Position numbers and translations under genes: made by a program. Positions 11,816-23,662 of a stretch of 64,000 nucleotides of DNA are shown piece by piece; within the stretch, counting starts at the first letter, position 1; every line of letters begins with the position of its first letter. Under the pieces are notes generated by a model. It was not told the DNA's origin. It worked only from the letters and a program-made list of their open reading frames with translations, and made no database searches. The DNA is taken from assembly GCA_029255685.2 (NCBI GenBank), contig CM055318.2:27826001-27890000 (forward strand), given 5' to 3'. The stretch is from Silene conica (lineage: Eukaryota; Streptophyta; Magnoliopsida; Caryophyllales; Caryophyllaceae).

Positions 11816-12178
11816 TTATTATGGTAATTATGGTAGTAAAAGTTAACAATTTATTATTTGTACCAATTGAAGTTTATTTCGGGAAGTTAATGTTTTAAGA
11901 AAGTTTCTATTTCGGGAAAGTTTCCATTTTTGGAAACTTTCCATTTATAGAGGGTTATTATATAGTAAGTGTAAGTTGACTTATGGCGGTTCAGGAAATT
12001 TATTAATTCGTGGAACACTTCTAGCGAGCCTTTTGGTTGACTTGTCCTCCTACAATTTGAGGTAGGGGAAATACCGTATACATGTTTATGATGGGAAAGC
12101 TGATTATTAACTGATGTTAGCTGTGTACATTTTATTGTATGAATGATGCTATATTGTGATTATTTACCTGCATACTCT

Positions 12179-12350
12179 TGTGATACGATACGGTGTAGTG
12201 ATTATTGGGTCTTGTGATATGGAGTGGAGTATATTGGGTCTTGTGATACGGTGTGGTGATTATTAGGTCTTGTGATTGGTGTGGAGATAATGGGTCTTGT
12301 GATACGGTGTGGAGAATATTGGGTCTTGTGATTCAGAGTGGAGAAAATCG
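12179..12350. repeat. Minisatellite in the D 5' LTR
   Basis: Five to six degenerate units of about 25-32 bases share the core GGGTCTTGTGATA followed by a GGTGTGG or GGAGTGG block. The same array is at about 19620-19795 in the 3' LTR, and a longer one lies in the LTR of element G. Confidence 0.8.
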
Positions 12351-12749
12351 ACTTTCTATTTATAGTAATGCTTTGATTGATTATTTTCCTCTACTCAACC
12401 TTGTGGTTGACCCTGTGTATTCGTGAGCACCTGTGATGAACTAATTTATTGGGGAGCATATTGACAGGTGCTTTAGACTATGGGAGCTAAGGGGAAGGGA
12501 GAACTTGGATCCGGACCAGACTAGAGTCTAGATCACCGTAGTTCTTCAGTTATGATTTGTAGAGTTTTACTTTATCTTTCGAGCAGTTGTTTTGAGACAG
12601 TTGTAAGAACGTTGTTTAAGTTTAATATTTAATAAAGCACTGTGTTCTTTCCTTCGTTACCTACTGCCTCAGTAATCCGATATGGTAACGCCCTTATTTA
12701 TCTGGGGAGTCCTAGTTCAGGCCCTTGAATAAATGGGGGTGTTACAAAG

Positions 12750-12761
12750 TGGTATCAGAGA
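12750..12761 (+). promoter_or_regulatory. Primer binding site of element D
   Basis: TGGTATCAGAG three bases after the LTR end matches the 3' end of initiator tRNA-Met, the usual primer of Tekay-type elements. Confidence 0.8.
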
Positions 12762-13293
12762 GAACGATCCTCAGGCCTAACCAAATGAACCCAATGAATG
12801 TAGGATTAGTGTAAATAAAATGAACCCCGGGATAGGACTGTTAGGAGCACACTAAAGGGAAAGTATGAGTCTGGGGCCCCCTCACACCGAACCGTTGGCC
12901 CTCTCAGTTTTACCCGGGAACCCTGAGTGCATACGAGAGAAAAAGGGTAGAATAGAAAGAGATGGAAGTAATGGTGAAGTATGATAAAAGAGTTATAAGA
13001 ACTCTTATGCTTTATGAATGTCATGAATATGCCAGTAAGCGTATGTGTATGAAGAGATTACGTGTTGGTGAGTACATAAGATGTATAATGATATGGATGC
13101 ATGAAATGATTTATATCATAATTGTAATTATATCATGCCTAGCGATATGTGGTTATGTGATCTCTAAGCCATGTTGTAGATAAGTATTACTCACCTATGT
13201 TAGTCTCTTTATTAACTTTGATGCTTAGGGAATATAGCCATAATCCAAGTGAGTGCCCCACTTTACTCATTTCCTTTCTTTTATGTCATAGAG

Positions 13294-14386
13294 ATGCCTC
13301 CGAGAAGAAATAATGTTGCTAACATCACCCAAGAGGAATTAGATCGATTGATAGCTGAGAATGAGGCCCTAAAAGCCAAACGATGGATTCCGCGAAGATG
13401 AGCACTATCATTGCGAGGCATAACCATACCCAATTCACTGGGGAGGGGGAACCTCACTTGCTAGGAGCATGGTGCCGGGAATTTAGTAACTTATTTGAAC
13501 TGGTGGACTGCCTGAAGGACTGAGGGTTGACCAAGCAGCCCACTATCTTAGGGGTATGGACAGCGACTGGTGGACCGGAAACAAAGGGGAAATTCGTGAA
13601 GCCGCTAGAGAGGATGGGACTAATTATGTCGCCTAGATCGCGTTCAAGAGGATCTTATATGAGGTGTTCTTACCCGAGTTTCAGAAAAGTAAGCTGAGAG
13701 AGGAGTTCGATACTTTCAGGATGACGGAGGATATGACAGTGGAGGTCTATTATCGAAAGTTCATCCAGTTGCTGAGTTATGTGGGGGAAATGGGTTTTGA
13801 TGATGCGATGCTGGCAATGAAGTTTGAAAGGGCGTTGACAATAAATATCAAGAAGAGGCTTATTGCGGCTCTGCCCACCACAGTCCGGGACATCTACCTG
13901 AGGGCTGGGGCGGCGGATAGGATTTCGGAAATGATTAAGGAGGACAAGAAGACTAAGTCTGAGAAGAGAAAAGCTGAAGTGGTGAATGAAAATTCAGGGT
14001 CGAAGAAGCAAAGCACCAATAAGTACAGTGGGTACTTCAACAACAGTGCCTCAGGTAGTGCGAGGAATCAGAGTGGGAGTAGCTACAGGAGTGGAGGTTC
14101 TGGTAGTGGTTCTGTGGGAATATTTTGCTTTTGCTATGGGAAGACGGGACACAAGCAGGCGGTGTGTCGCTCATCAGGGGGAAACCAGTCCGGAGGTTAT
14201 TGTACGCCGACATCAGGATATAATGGATCACGCACTCAATCTTATGGTAGCAGTGGGTACCGTACACCCATGTCAGGCTATGGTAGGGGTGCGAAGTCTG
14301 GAGGCAGTAGCAATTATCAGAAGAACTACAACAATTATCAGAACCGTTCGTATCAAAATCAGTACAGTGGAAGTGAAAGTAGCTAG
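13294..14386 (+). pseudogene. Gypsy D gag (retrotrans_gag plus CCHC), broken
   Basis: The likely start is the ATG at 13294 (MPPRRNN...). The frame is lost near 13380, and the capsid is open again in 13664-14386 (240 residues). That part carries the retrotransposon gag signature (FRMTEDMTVEVYYRKFIQL, ALPTTVRDIYLRAG), a Lys/Glu-rich linker, Ser/Gly/Tyr/Asn-rich low-complexity sequence and one zinc knuckle CFCYGKTGHKQAVC (C-x2-C-x4-H-x4-C). A TAG ends the frame before protease. The product would form the particle core; here it is split by frameshifts. Confidence 0.8.
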
Positions 14387-14449
14387 AAAACCGGAGCGGA
14401 AGGAAATCAGTAGGCTGGGACATCTACTACCAGACAGAGTGGGGCTAAA

Positions 14450-16340
14450 TCTAGTGGCAAACTTTTTGCCGTGGGGAAACTGGCGGCTAAAGATGATGCA
14501 CATGTTGTGACCGGTACTTTTCTCGTGAACTCTAAGCCTACTTTTGTACTTTTCGATTCTGGGCTTACCCATTCTTTTGTGTCTAGAGAGCATGTTAGGG
14601 CTTTGGAACTTGAGAGTTATGACTGGGTCGCGGAATAAGTAATCATACCTTCAGGAGAGTCAGTGACTTGTAATAGAGTTTATAGAAGTGTGCCCATCAA
14701 AATCAGAGAAGCAATTTTCCATTGTGACCTCATAGAATTTCCACTGGGGGGTTTTGAGGTGATTCTGGGGATGGATTGGTTGGGGAAGTATCGAGCGTTT
14801 ATTGACTGTCATCAAAAAAAGATTTTCTTGAGGGGACCTAAGGGAGTGAGGGTGTCTTACAAGGGATACCTAGTCAAACCTAAGGTCAAATTCATTTCCG
14901 TCAATACCCTTAAGGCTAGCTTGAGGAAAGGTGATAGTCTGATCTTGTGTCAGATGTGGGACTGTGAGACTGAGACCCATAAGACTAGTGAGATACCTGT
15001 GGTGCGGGAGTTTGAGGGAGTATTCCGAGATGATGTTCCAGGGTTGCCGCCAAGGAGGGAAGTGGAATTTTCCATTGACCTAAAGCCAAGGGCGGGACCA
15101 ATATCTAAATCGCCGTACCGTATGGGACCGAAGGAGATGGAGGAATTGAAGAAGCAGTTGGATGAACTAGCTGAGAAGGGATTCATCCGACCCAGCGTGT
15201 CACCCTTGGGAGCACCCGTGTTATTTGTGAAAAAGAAAGATTGGAGTCTGAGACTTTGTGTTGACTATCGAGAGCTGAATAATGTGACCATCAAGAATCG
15301 ATATCCTTTGCCCAGAATTGACGACCTATTTGATCAGTTAAGTGGAGCTGGGGTTTTCTCTAAGATTGACTTGAGATCGGGGTATCATCAGTTGAGAATC
15401 AAAGACGAAGACATACCTAAGACCGCTTTCAGAACGAGGTATGGCCACTACGAATTTGTGGTTATGCCATTTGGATTGACTAATGCTCCAGCTGTCTTCA
15501 TGGATTTGATGAACCGAGTCTTTTGCCCATATCTGGATAAGTTCGTGGTTATATTCATTGATGACATCCTAGTGTATTCCAAGAATGAAGAAGAACACGA
15601 GGATCATTTGAGGAGAGTACTCAAGACTCTGGAGAAGCATAAGCTAAATGCTAAGTTGAGCAAATGTGAGTTCTGGCTGAATAAAGTTGCATTTCTGGGG
15701 CATCTGATTTCCAAGGAGGGGGTGTCTGTAGACCCTAGTAAGATCGAGGCTGTGACTAAGTGGCAAAGTCCGAAGTATGTGAGTGAGATTTGAAGCTTCC
15801 TGGGATTGGCTGGTTATTATCGGAGGTTTGTCAATGATTTTTCGAAGATAACAAAGCCTTTGACATCATTGATGAGAAAGGAGAACCGTTTTGTCTGGGA
15901 TGAGAGTTGTGAGAAGGCATTCCTAACCCTTAAGGAACGCCTGACAACATCTCCTATCCTCGCTTTACCTGATGGGAGTGACAATTTCGAAGTTTATACT
16001 GACGCTTCCAAACATGGTCTGGGTTGTGTGCTAATGCAGAATGGGAGAGTGATCGCGTATGCGTCTCGCCAATTGAAGACTTATGAGGAAATTATCCGAC
16101 TCATGATTTAGAATTGGGAGCAGTGGTCTTTGCACTTAAATTGTGGCGCCATTACCTTTATGGAGCCACTTTTAAGGTGTTTTCTGATCACAAGAGTTTG
16201 AATTATATCTACACCCAGCGAGAGTTGAACATCAGGCAGAGAAGGTGGATAGAGTTGATTGGAGACTACGACATGCAGATTGTCTACCACGAAGGCAAGG
16301 CAAATATGGTAGCAGATGCCCTGAGTAGGAAGTCCATTCA
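14450..16340 (+). pseudogene. Gypsy D protease, reverse transcriptase and RNase H, broken
   Basis: The protease motif FVLFDSGLTHSF (about 14542-14577; the usual DSGATHSF has Leu for Ala) is followed by a TAA at 14636. The ORF at 14663-15793 carries the end of the protease region ([15 protein letters not shown]) and reverse transcriptase with [36 protein letters not shown] and the catalytic [13 protein letters not shown] at 15791 interrupts VSEI/SFLGLAGYYRRF; Arg is usual there, so CGA to TGA is likely. RNase H runs through 15794-16340 (EVYTDASKHGLGCVL, VADALSRK). A one-base loss in an A run near 16092 shifts the frame. In life it would copy element RNA into DNA. Confidence 0.85.
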
Positions 16341-17921
16341 TGCTTTGAGTAGTGCCAGGTTGAGAGTGAGGTTGCTTGACGAGCTGAGGGAGATGGTAAT
16401 TTTCATGATTCGGAAAGGGGATACTCTTAGTGATTTGACCGTGGAGCCTGAGTTGTATGGGGAGATTCGGGAACTGCAAAAGAATGATGCGAAGATCCAA
16501 AAGTGGCGCGAGATGATCGAGAGTAAGGGTGGAGAGGCTGCATCCAAATTTAGTATCCATACCGATGGTAGTTTGACGTTCAGTGGGCGTTGGTGTGTTC
16601 CGGATATTGGAGAGCTAAAGAAGAAAATCCTAACTGAAGCTCACGCTACGCCATATTCCGTTCACCCGGGGTGTGATAAGTTTTACAAGGACCTTAAGAA
16701 GACGTTCTGGTGGCAAAATATGAAGAAGGAAGTCGCTGAATTTGTGTCGAGTTTTTTTGACATGTCAAAGGGTGAAAGGAGAGCATAAGAGACCTCAAGG
16801 GAAAATTCAGCCACTAGATGTGCCAGAGTGGAAGTGGGAGAATATCTCTATGGACTTTATTGCGGGGTTGCCTCGGACTCAGAGGGGCAACAACATGATT
16901 TGGGTGATTGTGGATAGGTTGACTAAGTCTGCTCACTTTATTCCCATGAAAGATACCTGGAGTAAAGCCGAGTTGGCTAAGTCATATGTACAGAATGTGG
17001 TAAAATTGCATGGCGTACCCAAAGACATTGTTTCGGATCGAGACTCGAGGTCATATCTAGATTTTGGCAGGAGTTGCAGGCCGCTTTGGGTACCCAGTTG
17101 AAGATGAGTACAACTTTCCATCCAGCTACCGATGACCAGACTGAGAGGACGATTCGGGCCCTTGAGGATATGTTGAGAGCATGCGTACTTGAGTTCGGAG
17201 GATCTTGGGAGGATCGATTGTGATTGATAGAGTTCTCATATAACAACAATTATCATGCCAGTATAGGGATGGCCCCTTTTGAGGCTTTGTATTGGAGGAA
17301 GTGTCGGAGCCCTGTGTGTTGGGATGATCGAGCCGATGTTGTGGTTTTAGGGCCAGATATGATCTAGGAGATGGTGGAACAGGTACAGATCATTCGTCAG
17401 AGAATGAGGGCCGCCCAGGATAGACAGAAGAGTTATGCAGACCTAAAGAGGAGCGATATTTCGTGCGATGCGGGAGAGAAGGTGTTGCTGAAGGTATCGA
17501 TGCGAGAGAGAAGGTGTTGCTGAAGGTATCTCCAATGAAGGGTGTGATGAGGTTCGGGAAGAGTGGCAAACTGAGCCAAAAGTTTATTGGACCATTTGAG
17601 ATTTTGGACAGAGTTGGAGAGGTGGCGTACCGATTAGCTTTACCCCCAGCCCTATCCAAAGTCCATAATGTGTTCCATGTGTCTCAATTAAGGAAGTATG
17701 TGAGTGATCCATCGCATGTTTTACGCCACGAGGTGATTGAGGTCGACGAGCAGTTGTCCTATGTTGAGACTCCAAAGGAAATTTTGGACAGGAAGGTGCG
17801 AAAGACTCGAAATGGGGAGACGTCATTGGTGAAAGTTCTGTGGACCAATCATAATCTGGAGGAAGCTACATGGGAGGCCGAGGCATCCATGAGGGAGCGT
17901 TACCCACATCTGTTTGATTGA
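16341..17921 (+). pseudogene. Gypsy D integrase with C-terminal chromodomain, broken
   Basis: The HHCC zinc domain (HATPYSVHPGCDKFYKDLK, with TCQRVKGEHKRP in another frame, so a frameshift lies near 16745) is followed by the catalytic core (WENISMDFIAGLP, DIVSDRDSR). Further stops fall near 17101, 17221 and 17367. The ORF at 17463-17921 holds the integrase C-terminus ([34 protein letters not shown]) and a chromodomain-like tail ([40 protein letters not shown]), which defines chromoviruses and is thought to steer insertion to heterochromatin. A tandem duplication of about 31 bases at 17469-17530 repeats EKVLLKVS. Confidence 0.85.
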
Positions 17922-18078
17922 GGTAAGTGACGGGGACGTATCTCTTCTTTAAGGGGGGTGGAATGTAACATTCTGTGATTTAATTAATGTTTTGTGTTCC
18001 AAGTTCGCATGAGTAGGTTTGGTTGTCACCTGAGTATGGTTGAACTTCGGGACGAAGTTCATTTTAAGGGGGAAAGAC
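17922..18078 (+). promoter_or_regulatory. Polypurine tracts before the D 3' LTR
   Basis: The proximal tract TTTTAAGGGGGAAAGAC ends at 18078, directly before the LTR start TGTAATACCCC. About 110 bases upstream a second, similar block reads TTTAAGGGGGGTGGAATGTAAC (17950-17971), as if an older tract plus LTR start had been duplicated. Confidence 0.7.
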
Positions 18079-19123
18079 TGTAATACCCCGAACTTTTAAA
18101 CAATATTTTCGTTACGATGTTCACTTTTATACTCGTCGTGTAATTGTTATAGACGTTTTAAGTACTCGATAAGTAATTTAGCGTTACACCTCTTTATATG
18201 TCGTAAGTTAGGGCCGAACTTGTGACCTCTGGGAGTTGAGGTTGGGCTCGTGTGTCGTGCATAATAACCAAGCCCACTAAAAACCCTAATTAGCAAAACA
18301 AACAAAAAAGATAACACTCCTTGTAATCAGCCTCATGCCGCCTTATAAGAGGCTGATTCCATCACCTCACCCCATTCTTCACGCATCCCAAGACCTAAAC
18401 CCTACTGCCGCCACTACAGAGAATGAGAGAGAAGGTTTGTACGGCCAATTAGGACAGCCTAAGACCCGTCGTTTTGACCTGAGATCAGGTATGTATGTCG
18501 GTTGCCTTTTTATAAATCGAATCCGTGTATGTTTGCGCTAGTGTCGATGGGTAGTGCGTCCTTGTTCTTAGTCCTTGTTTACGTTTTCTGTACTGCTGGT
18601 CTGTGGGGTAGTCAGGTGGTAGAGGTCACAGTAGCTACCGTCGGTGGTGGTTGTGTCGAAGGGAGGATTCGTTTCCCTACTTGCGTCAATTCATGTTTAT
18701 GCGTATTCAGGGAAGTGTTTGTGAGTGGTACCACCGTTGACTCGGGGGAGGTCGACACGGTGGTACCACCGTCGTTTATAGACCTGGTGTTAGAGGTGCT
18801 AGGGGTGGTGGTCTTGGTTTATGTCGGGCGTGGTACTGGTGTCGACAGGGGTTTAAGTGCAAGCAGTTTGAGGTGGTTGGGTGAGGAACCGTGCCTGTTT
18901 AGGACCTCTGTTCACCTCGCCGGCGGTAGACGACCAGACTGCCGGTGGTCGCAGGGGTGGTTGGTGGTTCTGGGTACGATGGCTGGTGGTTGTTAGTGGT
19001 TATGGTGGTGTGTTACGGTGGCTGTAGGGGGGTAAACGGGTCGTGGGCCGTGGTCGGTTTACGGGCTGTTTGGGTGTTTTGTTTTATTATTATTTTCATT
19101 AACATTAATATTATTAATATTAA

Positions 19124-19165
<42 letters not shown>

Positions 19166-19175
19166 CATTATTTTA

Positions 19176-19221
<46 letters not shown>

Positions 19222-20190
19222 TATTATTATGGTAATTATGGTAGTAAAAGTTAACAATTTATTATTTGTACCAATTGAAGTTTATTTCGGGAAGTTAATG
19301 TTTTAAGAAAGTTTATATTTCGGGAAAGTTTCCATTTTTGGAAACTTGCCATTTATAGAGGGTTACTATTTATAGTAAGTGTAAGTTGACTTATGGGGGT
19401 TCGGGAAATTTATTAATTCGTTACGTATACATGTTTAGATGACGGTTTCCGCGTGGAACACTTCTAGCGAGCCTTTTGGTTGACTTGTCCTCCTGCAATT
19501 TGAGGTAGGGGAAATACCGTATACATGTTTATGATGGGAAATCTGATTATTAACTGATGTTAGCTGTGTACATTTTATTGTATGAATGATGCTATATTGT
19601 GATTATTTACTTGCATACTCTTGTGATACGATACGGTGTGGTGATTATTGGGTCTTGTGATATGGAGTGGAGTATATTGGGTCTTGTGATACGGTGTGGT
19701 GATTATTAGGTCTTGTGATTGGTGTGGAGATAATGGGTCTTGTGATACGGTGTGGAGAATATTGGGTCTTGTGATTCAGAGTGGAGAAAATCGACTTTCT
19801 ATTTATAGTAATGCTTTGATTGCTTATTTTCCTCTACTCAACCTTGTGGTTGACCCTATGTATTCGTGAGCACCTGTGATGAACCAATTTATTGGGGAGC
19901 ATATTGACAGGTGCTTGAGACTATGGGAGCTAAGGGGAAGGGAGAGCGTGGATCCGGACCAGACTAGAGTCTAGATCACCGTAGTTGTTCAGTTATGATC
20001 TATAGAGTTTTACTTTATCTTTTGAGACAGTTGTTTTGAGACAGTTGTAAGAATGTTGTTTAAGTTTAATATTTAATAAAGCACTGTGTTCTTTCCTTCG
20101 TTACCTACTGCCTCGGTAATCCGAGATGGTAACGCCCTTATTTATCCGGGGAGTCCTAGTTCAGGCCCTTGAACAAATGGGGGTGTTACA
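18079..20190 (+). repeat. 3' LTR of gypsy element D
   Basis: It runs from TGTAATACCCCG to GGGTGTTACA, 2112 bases. It includes the TTA microsatellite (about 19086-19218) and the GGGTCTTGTGATA minisatellite (19620-19795). Short ORFs at 18335-18996 lie in the LTR and show no family match. The right flank (CAGCG) is a candidate target duplication whose partner is not in the window. Confidence 0.85.
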
Positions 20191-20610
20191 CAGCGTGAAT
20201 GCATGTAAAAGATAGAAAGAAGTAATTTGCAAAGACACTCACCTAACTTTGACCCATGAAAACATGCCTGCAATCTAACATGAAAATAAACTCTACAACC
20301 GTGCTTATATATATCAGTCAGTGACTTTGACACACGCTGAGGTAAAGAAAGATGTGTGAGGTAATGGGTAAGAAAGGTTAAGATGTTTTTGGATAAGTGG
20401 GGTTAAATAGGCAAGCTAGCGAAACCGAGATCCAACAACAAATTTCATAACTTCCAACCCAATGAACTTAAACACGGTGCTATTTTGTAGCACAAGACTC
20501 AAAAACTTTTCAAGGAAAAGACTCCCAAGTATATGAATGAAGTAAAGGGGTTTTAAATAATAAAGAAAGGCATTTTCTGAGCAGACTGCAAGTTTCTGTT
20601 TCTGAGAGTT

Positions 20611-21873
20611 GGTCGACCGACCAGTTGACGCGGTCGGTCGACTGACTTGCAGTGATTTTTTCAATTTTTCTTTCTTTTTCTTTCTTTTTTCTAATTTTTT
20701 CTTTTTCCTTCTTTTTTTCTTTCTTTCTTTCTTTTCTTTCTCAAGAGGATATACAAATACCAAAGATGGCTCAAAAAATTCCATTGACCACAAATACTAG
20801 CTCGGTAAGGTAGGCTAAGTATGGGATGTAGTTTCAGGGACAAAAAGGCAAATATGGCAATGTAAGGCTTCTGGGTAAGATAAGAGAATGAACCTCAAAT
20901 GCACGTGTCACAAATCACAAAATAAGATATCATACAGGTATATAGCAGATTACGTTCATGTTTATGCATATTGATTTAACATGTCTCAAGGGGAGTACTA
21001 CTCACATTCCTAAACATCTGGTTATGAATGAAATCAGAAATAAAGCTCTAAAACTCAGAATATAAAGTAGTTTGCCAAAGGTCTAAGTCGTTGCTTTGTA
21101 TATGATTCTATAGTAAAACATGTTGACAACGCAAGGCATAGACATAAACATACGAAAATGCAAAGTCATCATTGAAATACTCTAGTTCCGAACCGACCTA
21201 TATGCTAAAGTAAAAATGCATTTTTTTGAAATTTTTGGATTTTTTCGATTTTTTTGGATTTTTGTGTATATGCAAGGAAAATTAAAAGAAACAATGCAAA
21301 ACGGAAGAATAAAAGAAACAATGCAAAATGGAAATGCAATAACGTGTGACAGAAATGCAATAAAACATATGAATCCGACGCAAATCCCTTCTCCAAACCA
21401 AATCGCACAATGTCCCTATTGTGCAATAGCATAAGCAAAAGATCGTGGAAAATGGGAATTTGCGTAAAATAAAACTAAAGAGGAACAAGGAAGGAACTCA
21501 GAAGATTAAGCGCAAACGGAAACCTCCCCAAACCAGCGCGAGCCAGGAGGTTTCGGTGGCCAGCAGTGCCACCTCGTCGACCCGAAAAGAAATAAGAAGA
21601 CCAAAAACCCTTTTCGGAGATTAAAGGGCTTTGGGTGATAAAAAGTGATTACAAAGTTTGAAAATGGAAAAGAAATTGAAAACATAAAGGAAAGGATAAG
21701 GAGAAGGACTCCCTAATCCTGTTTGCATGCTTTCCGAGATTCCCGAAACAGGCTGTAGCAGCTGTTGTGGTCGACCGACCACAATTCTTGGTCGACCGAC
21801 CAAGACTCGGGGTACAGTGGCCTTCTAGGATGCAGATGTTGGTCGACCGACTTATGCATCTGGTCGGTCGACC
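20611..21873. repeat. Paired GGTCGACCGACC palindrome motifs in element A
   Basis: GGTCGACCGACC or its complement GGTCGGTCGACC, or one-base variants, occur at 20611, 20632, 21769, 21790, 21841 and 21862. They fall into three pairs with a constant 21-base offset between the first bases of the two members. Intervening sequence differs between pairs. Confidence 0.8.
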
Positions 21874-21944
21874 ATAATTCATTTGCAATGCTCTCTTTTC
21901 TTCTCCGAATTAACTTATTCGGATTGAGTTAATTCTTTTCAAAA

Positions 21945-21949
21945 CCTGT
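21945..21949. other. Target site duplication of Sirevirus B, left copy
   Basis: CCTGT directly precedes the left LTR. The identical CCTGT follows the right LTR at 44272-44276. Confidence 0.9.
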
Positions 21950-23430
21950 TGAAGAGTCTATTGACCTAGATATACTCAAGAGGGGGGCGGGGGGGTTGAA
22001 TTGACCATGCCAACTTTTTCGATTCTTCTTCGATGTATGTTGAAGGAGCGTGATAGTAGCAAGTAACGAGTAAGAACTATAAAGTAAAAGGAGATACGAT
22101 CTTTTGAAGTGGTTTAGTTTCACAAATCGAAACCTACGTCCATCGATTAATAAAATTAGTACCTTCTCCGGATTACAATTTTATCAACCCAACTCGTACA
22201 ACTTTGATGTTAGTTGTAACTCAATCTAGATACCGTAAAATACCTAGCTATGTCAAGTACCGTGAAATGCTTGACTACAATGAGTACCGTTAAATACTCG
22301 AATCTATCTTAAATATTTAAGATGAAATCTTCAACAACCTCTTGTGTTCAACGATTTTGAACGTATGAGAATAATCTTCAAAGCTTGTAGTCTTTATTAC
22401 GAGATCTGACAATGATTGGCACGGAAAACGGAACGCACGTGAGGTATCGTTCGTTGCTTTCTTGTTATGCGTGAGGCGTGTATCTTGTTATTTTTGAACG
22501 TGTGATATAGTGTCCCTTATATAGTAATTTAGATCTAGGTTGAATCCTAGCTAGATAGTTTAGGAATATTACTTTATCTAGAATTCTTATTTCTAGGTAA
22601 TATTCTAAAACTAATCTTATTTGAATTAGGAAAGACTTTATTAAGATATTAATAAATTAAGACATAAGATTGTATTACCAAAACCTATTTGATTTAGGAA
22701 ACAACTTATACCATAAAATATAATATCCTACTTTAAATCAATTCCTAATTCTTGTCAAAATATATCTTTAACCAAATCCTAGTTAATCTTTAAGTAAATT
22801 AAATAAACACATATTATTTATTTAATTAAACCATAAAGATAATGTAAAACGTGTTAGTAGTCGTGTGATGCACGCTTCCCAATGACACGCTTTTCAAAAC
22901 ACGTTTCTCGAGACATACTTTCGGGACACGTTTCTCTAGGAATTCGGATTTTGACAATAACGGTTTAGAATAAAATTCTTTAGTATATTAGAATAAATAA
23001 TTATCTCATAGGATAATTATTTTAATGCTTTTTAACCAAAGAATATCTTTATTCTAAAAACCGTTTTAAGATTACTAAATTAATATATGACAATATAACA
23101 ATAATACGCATATATTTTCACACTTTTGTTTATTCCATGCAAATCTCATTTCTTCAACAGTTATAGATACGACCTATAACTTAAGAACTCTTTGATGTCG
23201 TAATAAGACTTTTATCTTGTAAGTCTTCAAAAAGACTTGACACGAGCTTGATCGTTTTCTTCAATCTACGATTGTATCTATACTTTGCTAAACTACGATC
23301 TTCGCTCTATAATTAACTGTACACTTAAACGCACGATTACACGCATATGTATATAAAACATAATCATTTAGACTTGTCATTATTAAAACATAAAACAATA
23401 TATTAAACATATAGAATATATTACTCAACA
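21950..23430 (-). repeat. 3' LTR of Sirevirus B
   Basis: In the element's sense it starts TGTTGAGTAATA and ends GACTCTTCA. A C-rich run near its end appears on the plus strand as GAGGGGGGCGGGGGGG (21981-21996). A TATA box (TATATAAGG on the minus strand) lies at 22514-22522. Confidence 0.9.
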
Positions 23431-23662
23431 AATTCCCCCTTTTTAATGATGGCAAGTCTTATCTAGAATCGTGTCTAAGTGTAACGTAGTAACGTTCCCC
23501 CTTAACATAATACTGGTCCTTCATAATATAGATCAACTAGGGTTTCTATTTTTAGACTAAACCAATTATTTAAAGAACTATGAGAGACAATACGTTACGA
23601 CAAGGAGCAATCTTAGGCAAATTCGTAATCTAGGTCGCATTCTTTTCCCCCTCTTGACATCA
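23431..23662 (-). promoter_or_regulatory. Polypurine tract cluster of Sirevirus B
   Basis: In the element's sense the LTR-proximal tract is ATTAAAAAGGGGGAATT (23431-23447). Upstream lie AAGGGGGAACG (about 23492-23503) and GTCAAGAGGGGGAAAAG (about 23642-23658). The outermost and innermost copies both follow a CAATGATG- or CATCATT-like word, so they look like diverged duplicates. Multiple polypurine tracts are a known Sirevirus trait. Confidence 0.7.

Larger units (their letters stand above)
11339..12746 (+). repeat. 5' LTR of gypsy element D (3' two-thirds)
   Basis: It is colinear with 18763-20190 of the right LTR, from GGT-CCACCGTCG to the shared end GGGTGTTACA. It lacks about 32 bases found at about 19417-19448 of the other LTR; the gap is flanked by CGT in both copies, consistent with a microhomology deletion. 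It also holds a TTA microsatellite and a minisatellite. Confidence 0.8.
11339..20190 (+). mobile_element. Ty3/gypsy chromovirus D (Tekay/Del-like), 5' LTR truncated by element E
   Basis: The order LTR, tRNA-Met primer site, gag with one CCHC knuckle, protease, reverse transcriptase, RNase H, integrase, chromodomain, polypurine tract, LTR identifies a chromovirus. The LTRs begin TGTAATACCCC and end GGGTGTTACA, as in Tekay/Del elements. The left LTR lacks its first ~685 bases, which should lie beyond element E outside the window. The coding region has at least four in-frame stops and several frameshifts, so it is not autonomous. The right end at 20190 abuts element A. Confidence 0.85.
20191..21949 (-). 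mobile_element. Gypsy element A (minus strand), 3' internal part
   Basis: It is the continuation of 44272-45923 once Sirevirus B is removed: the 5-bp target CCTGT is at 21945-21949 and 44272-44276. It has no convincing ORF. It contains a long pyrimidine run on the plus strand (about 20655-20745), meaning a purine-rich tract in the element's sense, and repeated GGTCGACCGACC palindromes. A purine-rich, non-coding 3' region is common in Athila/Tat elements and is also seen in element H. The left edge is cut by element D. Confidence 0.6.

Noticed and set aside
11522..11827. Poly-Ile/poly-Leu ORF that could suggest a membrane protein (also 18945-19235)
   Set aside because: It is a translation of the TTA microsatellite inside the D LTRs.
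13986..14593. Alternative frames over the D gag
   Set aside because: The capsid and knuckle motifs are in the 13664-14386 frame; the others are shadows.
20609..20793. Lys-rich ORF on the minus strand and Phe-rich ORF on the plus strand
   Set aside because: Both are translations of a polypurine/polypyrimidine run in the non-coding 3' part of element A.
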